Source: an uncultured Treponema sp. (lineage in GTDB: Bacteria > Spirochaetota > Spirochaetia > Treponematales > Treponemataceae). Taken from it: a stretch of 64,000 bases of DNA. Positions 39,347-47,668 of the stretch are shown piece by piece. Positions within the stretch are counted from its first letter, which is position 1; every line of letters begins with the position of its first letter. Position numbers and translations under genes: made by a program. Below the pieces are notes generated by a model, which did not search any database, was not told the DNA's origin, and worked only from the letters and a program-made list of their open reading frames with translations. The stretch spans positions 1-64,000 of the forward strand of contig CAMCRZ010000007.1 of NCBI GenBank assembly GCA_945877425.1. Direction: 5' to 3'.

Positions 39347-40336
39347 ATGAAAAAAATCGTTTTTGCAGCACTTTCACTTATGGCACTTGGAGCTTTTGTG
39401 TTTACCGGTTGTACTAAAAAAGAAAATAAAAAACTTAAAATCGGTATTGCTAAAATCGTAAAACATCCGGCAATGGATTCTATTGAAAAAGGCATTACAG
39501 ATCGTCTTGCTGAACTTGGAATTGACGCAGAATATGATCTTCAGAATGCAAACGGACAAGTTGAAACGGCAAAACAGATTGCAGTTCAGTTTAAAGACGA
39601 AGGCGTTGACTACGCAGTTGGAATTGCTACACCAGTTGCAGTTGCTCTTGCACAGACAATTACAGACAGACCTGTTATCTTCAGTTGCATTACAGATCCA
39701 GTAGAAGCAAAACTTGTTGACACTACAGATCACGGAAAGGGAAACGTTACAGGCGTAAGCGACTACATTCCATCAGACGAACACATTGCACTTTTCCAGG
39801 AAATTGCAGGAATTAAAACATTAGGCTACATCTACACAAGCAGTGAAGCAAATTCACAAAGCGGACTTAAAATCGTAGAAGATGCATGTAAAAAGCTTAA
39901 CATCAAACTCATCACACAGAGCATCACAACATCAACAGAAGTAAAATCAGCATGCGAGTCTATAGTTAATTCAGTTGACGGACTTTACCTTACAACAGAC
40001 AACACAGTTTTCAGCGCTATTGATGCAGTAAAATCAGTGTTTAACAAAGCACACAAACCTATTTTTTCAGGAGACGTAACTTCTGCAGAAACAGGCGGAT
40101 TTTTTATGGCACGTGGATTTAACTACTACAAAGCTGGAGTTGAAACAGCTGACCTTATAGTTAAAATCATTGAAGGCGAAAAACCGGAAAATCTTCCTGT
40201 AGTATTCCCTGCAACAAAAGACCTTCTCTTTGATCTTGACGTAGCAGCAGACTGTGGAATTTTCATTTCAGAAGAAATGCTTTCTCAGGCAAACAAAATA
40301 TTCAAAGACGGAAAACTTGAAGTAAAAGAAAACTAA
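39347..40336 (+). CDS. ABC transporter substrate-binding lipoprotein (ABC_sub_bind family)
   Basis: 329 residues from the ATG at 39347, behind GGAGG (39337-39341). Lipobox AFVFTGC. The mature protein shows the ABC_sub_bind pattern: IGIAKIVKHPAMDSIEKGI, ATPVAVALAQTI, PVIFSCITDPVEAKLV and GVSDYIP. Relatives of this family bind tryptophan or other aromatic compounds in several Gram-positive bacteria and treponemes. It begins a three-gene transporter with the permease and ATPase downstream; a hairpin separates it from the permease, which would give more of the binding protein. Confidence 0.85.
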   Translation: MKKIVFAALSLMALGAFVFTGCTKKENKKLKIGIAKIVKHPAMDSIEKGITDRLAELGIDAEYDLQNANGQVETAKQIAVQFKDEGVDYAVGIATPVAVALAQTITDRPVIFSCITDPVEAKLVDTTDHGKGNVTGVSDYIPSDEHIALFQEIAGIKTLGYIYTSSEANSQSGLKIVEDACKKLNIKLITQSITTSTEVKSACESIVNSVDGLYLTTDNTVFSAIDAVKSVFNKAHKPIFSGDVTSAETGGFFMARGFNYYKAGVETADLIVKIIEGEKPENLPVVFPATKDLLFDLDVAADCGIFISEEMLSQANKIFKDGKLEVKEN

Positions 40337-40375
40337 TATTTCTTAAAATCGCAACTTAATTGTATACAATAAAAG

Positions 40376-40420
40376 CCCGAAATATGTTACTATTCATAGT
40401 ATGATTTCGGGTATTTTTAT
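40376..40420 (+). terminator. Hairpin with U-rich tail enclosing the permease start codon
   Basis: CCCGAAAT (40376-40383) pairs with ATTTCGGG (40404-40411); inside it TACTA (40388-40392) pairs with TAGTA (40397-40401). TATTTTTATT follows. The ATG of the permease (40401) lies inside the structure. It can act as a leaky terminator and also mask the start. Confidence 0.65.
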
Positions 40421-41315
40421 TGAAGGCTTAATTTACGGAATAATGGTGCTTGGCGTTTTCGGCACATTCCGGGTTTTAAATTTCTGTGACATGACAGTTG
40501 ACGGCTCTTTTCCAATGGGAGCTTGTATTCTTGCAGCGTGTCTTGCAAAAGGGCTGCCTGTTTATACAGGAATGATTCTTGCTTTTACAGGCGGACTTGC
40601 TGCAGGTTTAGTTACCGGCTTAATCTATTCCAAACTTCACATTCCTGATTTACTTGCAGGAATTCTTACTATGACAATGCTTTATTCCATCAACATCAGG
40701 ATAATGCACAATTCGTCTATTTATTCATACCTTGGAACCAGAACACTTTACGATTCAATCCTTGAAAAAACAAAAGCAATTTTTCCATCACTTGTAAACA
40801 CAGACTGGGGCTTTGTGGCTTTTCTTGTGATTTTTGTGCTTGTACTCAAATTTGCCATAGACTTGTTTTACCACACTGACATGGGCCTGACTATGGGCGC
40901 TTTAGGTTCAAATCCTCAGCTTATAATTTCTCAAGGCGTAAACCCTGACTTGCTTAGAATAATCGGCATTTGTTTCGGAAACGGAATGGCTGCTCTTGCC
41001 GGTGCATTGTTTTCCATGTACGCTGGTTCTGCAGACGTAAGCATTGGCACGGGAACAATTGTAAGCGGACTTGCTTCACTTATGCTGGGAGAATTTGTAA
41101 TACGGTCTAACAAAATTGAACTTCAGACTTTCCGTGTTTTACTTGGTTCATGCATTTACAGGGCACTTATTATTCTTGCACGACGCTACGGAAGATTTAT
41201 AGGGCTTACTGCAAACGATCTTAAACTTATTACAGGCATTCTGATTATACTGTGCCTTATTTTTTCAAAACTTAAAATTTACAAAAAAAGAACTGGCGGT
41301 GCAAAAAATGATTAA
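40401..41315 (+). CDS. ABC transporter permease, ABC_sub_bind system
   Basis: 304 residues with about 8 membrane spans. The start IFIEGLIYGIMVLGVFGTFRVLNFCDMTVDG is typical of the permeases paired with ABC_sub_bind proteins (related to the branched-chain amino-acid permease family), which fixes the start at 40401. Other motifs are LTMGALGSNPQLIISQGVN and GTGTIVSGLASLMLGEF. Its end overlaps the ATPase gene by 17 bp. No Shine-Dalgarno precedes the start; the ATG lies in a hairpin. Confidence 0.88.
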   Translation: MISGIFIEGLIYGIMVLGVFGTFRVLNFCDMTVDGSFPMGACILAACLAKGLPVYTGMILAFTGGLAAGLVTGLIYSKLHIPDLLAGILTMTMLYSINIRIMHNSSIYSYLGTRTLYDSILEKTKAIFPSLVNTDWGFVAFLVIFVLVLKFAIDLFYHTDMGLTMGALGSNPQLIISQGVNPDLLRIIGICFGNGMAALAGALFSMYAGSADVSIGTGTIVSGLASLMLGEFVIRSNKIELQTFRVLLGSCIYRALIILARRYGRFIGLTANDLKLITGILIILCLIFSKLKIYKKRTGGAKND

Positions 41316-42111
41316 ACTTGAAAATATTGGAATTACTTTTCATCCTGGAACTCCAGACGAAAATCAGGCTTTAAAAAACATCAACTTAAAAATCAACAAA
41401 GGTGATTTTATTACAGTCATTGGTTCTAACGGTGCAGGAAAATCTACGCTTTACAATGTGATTTCAGGAAACCTTTTTCCCACAACTGGAACTATTACGC
41501 TTGAAACTTCTGAAGGCATAAAAGACATTACTAAGCAGAAAGAATACAAACGTTCCCGTTACATTGGACGTATTTTCCAGAATCCGCTTTTAGGAACAGC
41601 CGGAAAAATGAGCCTTGAAGACAACATGACCATTGCTTCTAAAAAAGGATTTAAAGGTTTAAAAATCAGTTTGAATTCAAAAACACGCGCAATGTTTAAA
41701 GAGCAGCTTTCTGTTTTGGGAATGGGTCTTGAAAACCGCTTAAACGATAACGTTGAACTTTTTTCTGGCGGACAAAGACAAGCCCTTACTTTGCTTATGG
41801 CAGTTATGTCTAAACCGGAAATTCTTTTACTTGATGAACACACAGCTGCCCTTGATCCTACAAACGCCGCAATTATAATGGAACTGACAAAACGTTTTGC
41901 AAAAGAATACAATCTTACTGTAATGATGGTTACCCACAATATGCAGCACGCACTTGATTTTGGAAACCGCCTTATTATGATGGACGCAGGTGAAATTATT
42001 TACGACGCTGACGAAAAAGAAAAATCAACTCTTACAATGGAAACTCTCATTGCTAAGTTTAAGTCCATCAAAAATAAATCACTTACCAGCGATCAAATGC
42101 TTTTGCAGTAA
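41299..42111 (+). CDS. ABC transporter ATPase, ABC_sub_bind system
   Basis: 270 residues; the second ATG (41308) is an alternative start. Walker A GSNGAGKST, signature LFSGGQRQALTL, Walker B ILLLDEHTAALDP, switch His in MMVTHNMQ. It energises the preceding permease. The 3' end overlaps the end of the convergent helicase-partner gene by 29 bp, so the two C-termini are read from opposite strands of the same DNA. Confidence 0.9.
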   Translation: MQKMIKLENIGITFHPGTPDENQALKNINLKINKGDFITVIGSNGAGKSTLYNVISGNLFPTTGTITLETSEGIKDITKQKEYKRSRYIGRIFQNPLLGTAGKMSLEDNMTIASKKGFKGLKISLNSKTRAMFKEQLSVLGMGLENRLNDNVELFSGGQRQALTLLMAVMSKPEILLLDEHTAALDPTNAAIIMELTKRFAKEYNLTVMMVTHNMQHALDFGNRLIMMDAGEIIYDADEKEKSTLTMETLIAKFKSIKNKSLTSDQMLLQ

Positions 42112-44197
42112 AGCCTTTGTACCTTCTGATTTTCTTAATACGTTTTGCACTGCTTATTAAAACTGAAACTTCAGTATTAAGATTTTCAAGAAACAGTGTT
42201 ACAGTCTGCTGTTCAGATTTTTTGTTTAAACTTACAGGGCTTCCAAGATAAGGTTCGTTTCTTCCTTCCACTTCAATGTAAAGAAGGGCACCGCTTTGCA
42301 TTGCACTTTCTATTAAGTGAATTTTTCCAGTATGATCCATTGCAGTAGCTTCATTTTTTTCAAAGCGCACAGAAGTAGCACGAAGCTGTTCGACATTTAA
42401 AATCGTCTTATTTTTAATGCGCTCTTTCAGACATTCTTTTTGTGCAGCAGTAAAATTACTTTTTTCAAGTGCATCTTCCATTTCCGCAATTACTGACTGC
42501 TGAAGTTTTTCGTCCGGCAGTTTTATCTCTTCACTTTTGTTAAAGAAAGAAGTTTCCAATTCCTGCTTATAAACTTTTGTAAACGGAACAATTTCTTCTT
42601 CAACTTTTGGCGTTTGGATTTTTCCTATAAAGTCTAAGCCGCTTTTTGCAATAATCATTTGAGCCTGAATGTCATCAGTGAAATTCAAAATGAAAATTCC
42701 GGGAGCAATTTCTTTAAAAATAAATTTTTCTAGAACGGGATTTTTTCTTACAATAATGGAATTTTCTTCTGAAACTTTTAAAACAAAACCTTTGTACAAA
42801 ACGGCAGAATTAAACGAAGCTTTCCAATCCTGCAAATTGATTTTTAAATTCTGAGGCACAGGATACAAACTGAATTTATTCAATGCATTGCAAATTTCTT
42901 CTTCCGTTAAGCCGTTGTCAAAAGAACTCATTACGCTTTTTTTCGTAAGTTCAAAAACTGTTGCCGTGTCAAAATGCTTTACTTCAAGAAACTTCATCAT
43001 TGAAATCAAATTTAAAAGCGACAGTCCTTTTATTATCGTTACGGAATTTCCTGCGTTAATGCTTACAAGCTTTTCTTCAGATTCTTCGTTTAAAATTTCA
43101 AAAAAGTTTTTTTCTACAGTAAAAATTTCTTCTCCGCTTTCTGACGTTCCCACATTCTGAATGAGCCCTAAAGAAATTGCCCTCTCTATAACAAGTTCAA
43201 ACAAGCCTGAATCAGAAAAAGTTTCCGCTGTCTGAACAAAAACTTTTGACATCATTGAAGCAAATCTTTTTCTGCCAGGCATATTGTCTTTGCCGCATTC
43301 TTCTTTTAACAAAAAGCCAAGACGCACAAGCTGAAGCTTAGTAAGAAGCCGCCCTTCTATCTGATACATAAGCGTATTTAAAAGCTGTGCATTTTCATGT
43401 AAAGTACTTCGGCTAAAATGACCTGCTGCAGCCGTACACAAGTAACAGGCAATGGCACAAAAACTTTGCTGGGAAAACACTTCAATTCTTTTCCAGTCAA
43501 TTAAAATATCTTTTTCACTTTCTTTAATAAGAGAAAGATTTTTCATGGCAGTAAACAAAATCTGCATCTGTCCGGCGGTTCCGAAAATTTCTTCAAGTTC
43601 GTTTAGGTTTTTCTTTTTAAAAATTCCGTCAGCCTTTGCCAGTTCTGGATGAATGTTTATGTAAGAAATAAAACTTCCAATCAGTAAAGGTGAAAGCGCA
43701 AAATTATTTTTCTTATGTTCAGCAATTTTATTTTCAGAAAAAATTTTTGTGCTGTTAATGTAAGGCTCAAGTTCCTGTGCAAGCATGGGATTTATTTTAA
43801 AAATCACTTTTTTAGTTTTTGCATCTTCAATGTGAAAAATTATAAGCCTGTCTTCAAGATTTGCCATTCGTTCAAAAAATGCAACGGTCTGTTTCAGTTC
43901 AGAAAAATCATTTCCGCTGTTTATAAAATCAAGAAGTTTTTGCTGAGTGCAGTCAGGAATTATTTTTATTGCTGCAAGAAGTTTTACGTCAACATCATCA
44001 AGTAAAGAAATAAGATTTTTTTTATTTTCACTTTTGCGGATAAAATTTGAAAGTGACTTTACAATGTCGTGTTTGTTAAATGGCGTTTTAATTTGCCCGA
44101 GATAAACGTGAACGATTTCAAAAAAATATTCATCTTTGTAAGACGCAATACTTTCCTGCCATTCCATTATCTGCTTAACTTTTTCGTCTAAAATCAT
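42083..44197 (-). CDS. Helicase-associated XPB/Ssl2-like N-domain protein
   Basis: 704 residues without helicase motifs. The layout (long helical N-terminal part, then IIVRKNPVLEKFIFKEIAPGIFILN, DAL... and SVLISSAKRIKKIRRYKG at the end) fits the XPB/Ssl2-like helicase-associated protein that is encoded beside bacterial XPB helicases. It begins 6 nt after the XPB gene upstream, so the two form an operon and probably a complex, perhaps in nucleotide excision repair. The family call rests mostly on context. Its 3' end overlaps the convergent ABC ATPase gene by 29 bp. Confidence 0.7.
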   Translation of the reverse strand: MILDEKVKQIMEWQESIASYKDEYFFEIVHVYLGQIKTPFNKHDIVKSLSNFIRKSENKKNLISLLDDVDVKLLAAIKIIPDCTQQKLLDFINSGNDFSELKQTVAFFERMANLEDRLIIFHIEDAKTKKVIFKINPMLAQELEPYINSTKIFSENKIAEHKKNNFALSPLLIGSFISYINIHPELAKADGIFKKKNLNELEEIFGTAGQMQILFTAMKNLSLIKESEKDILIDWKRIEVFSQQSFCAIACYLCTAAAGHFSRSTLHENAQLLNTLMYQIEGRLLTKLQLVRLGFLLKEECGKDNMPGRKRFASMMSKVFVQTAETFSDSGLFELVIERAISLGLIQNVGTSESGEEIFTVEKNFFEILNEESEEKLVSINAGNSVTIIKGLSLLNLISMMKFLEVKHFDTATVFELTKKSVMSSFDNGLTEEEICNALNKFSLYPVPQNLKINLQDWKASFNSAVLYKGFVLKVSEENSIIVRKNPVLEKFIFKEIAPGIFILNFTDDIQAQMIIAKSGLDFIGKIQTPKVEEEIVPFTKVYKQELETSFFNKSEEIKLPDEKLQQSVIAEMEDALEKSNFTAAQKECLKERIKNKTILNVEQLRATSVRFEKNEATAMDHTGKIHLIESAMQSGALLYIEVEGRNEPYLGSPVSLNKKSEQQTVTLFLENLNTEVSVLISSAKRIKKIRRYKGFTAKAFDRW

Positions 44198-44203
44198 AAA
44201 CCC

Positions 44204-45988
44204 TTAACTCCATTCAGGCGGCAGCTCTTCATCAAGTTCGTTTAAACTTTCACTGTTTTCCCAACGAATTATTCTGTAAGCATAACCTTGTTCCGCAAGA
44301 AATTTCTGTCTGTTAGAACCAAATTCTTCTTCAACTGTATTCCGTGTAATAAGCGTAAAAAATCTGCTCTTTCTTTCTTTAGGCCGCAATATTCTTCCAA
44401 GACGCTGGGCTTCTTCCTGCCGTGAACCAAAAGTTCCGCTTACTTGAATTGCAAGGCTTGCGTCCGGAAGGTTGATTGCGAAATTTGCAACTTTGCTTAC
44501 AACAAGAACACGTATCTTTCCGTTTCTGAAGTCATCGTAAATTTTATCACGGTCAGCAGTTTTTGTTTTTCCTGTAATGATTGGCGCATCTAAAAGTTCA
44601 GCAAGAATGTTCAGCTGTTCAAGATACTGACCTATTACAAGAATTTTGTCCTGGGAAAACTTTTCAACTATATCTTTTACAATTTGATTTTTAACAGGAT
44701 TTTCGCTGGCAATGCGGTACTTTTCCCGTAAAGTTGCAACTGCATAATCAAGCTCTTTTTCCTGCTGAAAATTCAACCGCACTTCAATACATTCGGCACT
44801 GGCAATCCATTTGCTTTTTTCAAGTTCTTTCCAGGGAACATCGTAACGCTTTGGACCTACAAGAGAAAAAACATGACCTTCCTTTCCGTCTTCACGAACA
44901 AGAGTTGCCGTAAGCCCTACACGGTTTATAGCCTGAACTTCTGCAACAACGCGGAACACTGGAGCCGGAAGCATGTGCACTTCATCGTAAATTACAAGTC
45001 CCCAGTTGTTTTTCCTGAACAAATCAAAATGTGGGTAAGGTCCGACTTTATCAGGACGCCACGTAAGAATCTGGTAAGTTGCAACTGTTACAGATTTAAT
45101 TGTTTTTTCTTCGCCTGTATATTCAGCAATGTCCTGGGAAGTTAAGTTTGTCTTTTCTAAAAGTTCGTCTATCCACTGATGAACGGCAGAAATGTTTGTA
45201 GTTAAAATCAAAGTCTTGGTTTTTAGCCGTGACATTATTTCCATGCCCACAACAGTTTTTCCTGCACCGCAAGGAAGTACAATTGTACCAAAGCCAGTTC
45301 CAGGTCCGCCGTCGCCTAAAAGTGCATCTGCTGATTTTTTCTGATAATCACGAATATCAAATTTCTTGCCCTCAGCTGTTTCTGTTTTTAAACTGATTTC
45401 AAGGTACTCGCCTTTCGCCAAAGGAACATCATCTTTAACAGGCCAGTTTAATTCCAGCAATGACTGTTTTACAGTTCCACGGTCAACAAGCAAAAGCGTA
45501 AAGCAATATTTTTTTTCGTCTTCAGTAAGCTGCACAACGGAATTTTCTGTTTCTTCATAAACTGCAGGTGAAAGATATTTTTTTGCAACAGAGCTGGCAT
45601 TTATTTCTTTGTATACACGCTGATTGCCTGCAACAAGATAAAGCCTGTCAATAATTTTGCCGTCTTCTTCTTTTGGAGCACATGGAACAAGCCTTAACAT
45701 TCCAAAGCGGCTGGCAGTTTCTTCTATCCAGATTTTTACAGAAGCAGGCACATCGTATCTGGCAAATTGATCTAAAACAGCAACTGCATCTTTAGCACTG
45801 AAATCTGCACTGGCAGCATTCCACAAAGAAAGAGGCGTTAACTGGTAAGTGTGCAAATGTTCCGGAGAACTTATAAGTTCAGCAAAGGGAATAAGTGCAT
45901 TGCGACATTCTTCGGCTAAAGGAGAATGAACATCAAGTAAAAGTGTTCTGTCCGACTGAACGATTAAAGGATTAGAAGGATTTGCCAT
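44204..45988 (-). CDS. XPB-type DNA repair helicase
   Basis: 594 residues. SF2 helicase motifs: IVLPCGAGKTVVG (Walker A), VIYDEVHMLPA (DEVH), GLTATLVREDG (motif III plus the RED motif of XPB), VVSKVANFAINLPDASLAIQ and QEEAQRLGRILRPKERKS (motif VI). The N-terminal 190 residues match the XPB damage-recognition-like domain. XPB opens DNA at lesions or promoters in eukaryotes and archaea; bacterial homologues occur in spirochaetes and actinobacteria and are less studied. It leads a two-gene operon. Confidence 0.92.
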   Translation of the reverse strand: MANPSNPLIVQSDRTLLLDVHSPLAEECRNALIPFAELISSPEHLHTYQLTPLSLWNAASADFSAKDAVAVLDQFARYDVPASVKIWIEETASRFGMLRLVPCAPKEEDGKIIDRLYLVAGNQRVYKEINASSVAKKYLSPAVYEETENSVVQLTEDEKKYCFTLLLVDRGTVKQSLLELNWPVKDDVPLAKGEYLEISLKTETAEGKKFDIRDYQKKSADALLGDGGPGTGFGTIVLPCGAGKTVVGMEIMSRLKTKTLILTTNISAVHQWIDELLEKTNLTSQDIAEYTGEEKTIKSVTVATYQILTWRPDKVGPYPHFDLFRKNNWGLVIYDEVHMLPAPVFRVVAEVQAINRVGLTATLVREDGKEGHVFSLVGPKRYDVPWKELEKSKWIASAECIEVRLNFQQEKELDYAVATLREKYRIASENPVKNQIVKDIVEKFSQDKILVIGQYLEQLNILAELLDAPIITGKTKTADRDKIYDDFRNGKIRVLVVSKVANFAINLPDASLAIQVSGTFGSRQEEAQRLGRILRPKERKSRFFTLITRNTVEEEFGSNRQKFLAEQGYAYRIIRWENSESLNELDEELPPEWS

Positions 45989-46057
45989 AACAATCCATTT
46001 TACATCTTTACGAAAATTTCAGCAATTAACTAAAAGATTTTTCTTGATGAATATTTT

Positions 46058-46729
46058 TTAATCAGTTATGGAAAATTCGGAAAGGCTGCCTATTTCTTTA
46101 AGCTGCAAAACTAAATCAGAAAAATTTTCTTCTTTTGGAGCTTTAACTGAATAATGAAGTATAAGCTGTTTTGTAGAAATTACGTTGCTTATGTTTAAAT
46201 CGCAGATAATAAAACCGTGGCTTTCTATAATTGATTTTAATTTTTTTAAGTCAACATTTTCCTGTTCAAAACAAAGGTGAAGGATTTTATTTCTTCCGGC
46301 AGGAAACATTTTTTCTTCAACACGCTCAAGAGTAAGAAGGAGAATTAAAATTACAAATAAAACAAAAAAAGCCGGAATAAAAAGCCCTGCCCCAATTGCC
46401 AGACCTAAAGCAGCACTTGTCCAGATTACAGCAGCAGAAGTTAAGCCCCTTACGTTAATTCCAAGCTTCATGATTACGCCGCCGCCAAGAAAACCAATTC
46501 CGCTTACAACACCGGCAGAAATTCTCGTAGGATCGCCGCCGCCTTCAGTGTTAAAAACCGAAGCAGAAAGAATGGAAAGAAGAGTTGAAGATACGGAAAT
46601 TAAAATCAAAGTTCTTGAGCCAATAAACTGATTGCGGCTTTTTCTTTCAAGACCAAGTACAAAGCCAATTACAATACTGCACAAAATTTTTATAATACAT
46701 TCCAACGAAAAGCCTAGAGAAAAATCCAT
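46058..46729 (-). CDS. MgtC/SapB family membrane protein
   Basis: 223 residues with four or five membrane spans. Typical MgtC motifs: IGFVLGLERKSRNQFIGSRTLILIS, and GGGDPTRISAGVVSGIGFLGGGVIM, then LTSAAVIWTSAALGLAIGAG. The last 80 residues form an ACT-like soluble domain. MgtC proteins are linked to magnesium limitation and survival in hosts, and can inhibit ATP synthase. No leader regulation is visible in the 38 nt upstream. Confidence 0.88.
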   Translation of the reverse strand: MDFSLGFSLECIIKILCSIVIGFVLGLERKSRNQFIGSRTLILISVSSTLLSILSASVFNTEGGGDPTRISAGVVSGIGFLGGGVIMKLGINVRGLTSAAVIWTSAALGLAIGAGLFIPAFFVLFVILILLLTLERVEEKMFPAGRNKILHLCFEQENVDLKKLKSIIESHGFIICDLNISNVISTKQLILHYSVKAPKEENFSDLVLQLKEIGSLSEFSITD

Positions 46730-46768
46730 CTCAACTCCATTAAATCAGTTATAATTGCAAAAGCAAAA

Positions 46769-47602
46769 TTATTTTTTTCTAAACAGACTGAAACCACTGC
46801 CTGAAGGTTTAGCTCCGATTTTTATCCACTGGAAATTTTTCTTCTGCTTACCGTTTGAACTTTCAGCAGCATCAAGATAATTTCCCAGCCACTTCCCGAT
46901 AGTGTCGTCTTTTCTTGCTTCATCAAAAGTTGAATCACCGCGGACAAGGTAAATGTTAAGAAAATCTTCTTTAGAATAAACTGCACAGATATTTTCAGCA
47001 AAAGATGTAAAGGCAGCCGCAGCAGCAGCAACTAAAGGAGACGCAATAGGAACTGAGCCGTTTTTTACAGCAGGAGATTTTAATGCATCAAGTGCGCAAG
47101 GTCCTTCTTTTATAAGGAACACAAGGCTTCCTGGTTCAGATGAATTATTTTTTCTTTCAAACCGATTTATAATTTCAGAAGTCAAATACTGAAACCCAAG
47201 AATAAGTTCATCACAACTGCGGGCAATTTCTTCCGGTTCAAAAGGCTGTGCATTGGAAGCAAAATATTCTTCATCAAAATAAAGAACTGCTTCGTCCATT
47301 TTTTCAAAAAAATTTTCTGTCTGCAAAACAAGGTTTCTGGCAGAAAGTGCCGAAGAAGGATTCCATGGAAAAGTACAGATGCCTGTCTGAGACTGAAGTT
47401 TTTTTTCTTCTTCAAAAGCCTCAACTTCTGCCTTACGTTCTGCAATAGTTTTTTTCTTTAAAGACAAATCGTCTTCATCAGAATCAATATAATTATCTTC
47501 CCTTTCTGTCATTACAACTTTTCTAGAAGTAAAGGCAAGACCGTCTGAAAATTTTTCGCCGTCGTTAGAATTTTTTCCTGCAACAAGAATAGTTTTACTC
47601 AT
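46769..47602 (-). CDS. Conserved hypothetical protein, leaderless
   Basis: 277 residues from the ATG at 47602 (MSKTILVAGKNSNDG); a longer frame to 47638 would start inside the promoter. The N-terminus looks like a nucleotide-binding Rossmann start but lacks its further motifs. A charged region (EREDNYIDSDEDDLSLKKK) and a helical region follow, then an Ala-rich stretch (PLVAAAAAAFTSFAEN). Such proteins occur in other treponemes, but I know no function. It is divergent from the SDF symporter gene and shares a palindromic -35 region with it. Confidence 0.6.
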   Translation of the reverse strand: MSKTILVAGKNSNDGEKFSDGLAFTSRKVVMTEREDNYIDSDEDDLSLKKKTIAERKAEVEAFEEEKKLQSQTGICTFPWNPSSALSARNLVLQTENFFEKMDEAVLYFDEEYFASNAQPFEPEEIARSCDELILGFQYLTSEIINRFERKNNSSEPGSLVFLIKEGPCALDALKSPAVKNGSVPIASPLVAAAAAAFTSFAENICAVYSKEDFLNIYLVRGDSTFDEARKDDTIGKWLGNYLDAAESSNGKQKKNFQWIKIGAKPSGSGFSLFRKK

Positions 47603-47610
47603 ACCCGAAA

Positions 47611-47660
47611 AGTATAGCACAGTTATTTCCATTTGCAAATAATACCTAAAATGATATAAT
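47611..47660. promoter_or_regulatory. Symmetric divergent promoter for two leaderless genes
   Basis: The palindrome ATTTGCAAAT (47631-47640) supplies a TTTGCA -35 box on both strands. On the plus strand TATAAT lies at 47655-47660 and on the minus strand TATACT at 47616-47611, each with a 17-nt spacer. Each ATG follows its -10 box after exactly 8 nt. Confidence 0.75.
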
Positions 47661-47668
47661 CTTTTATT

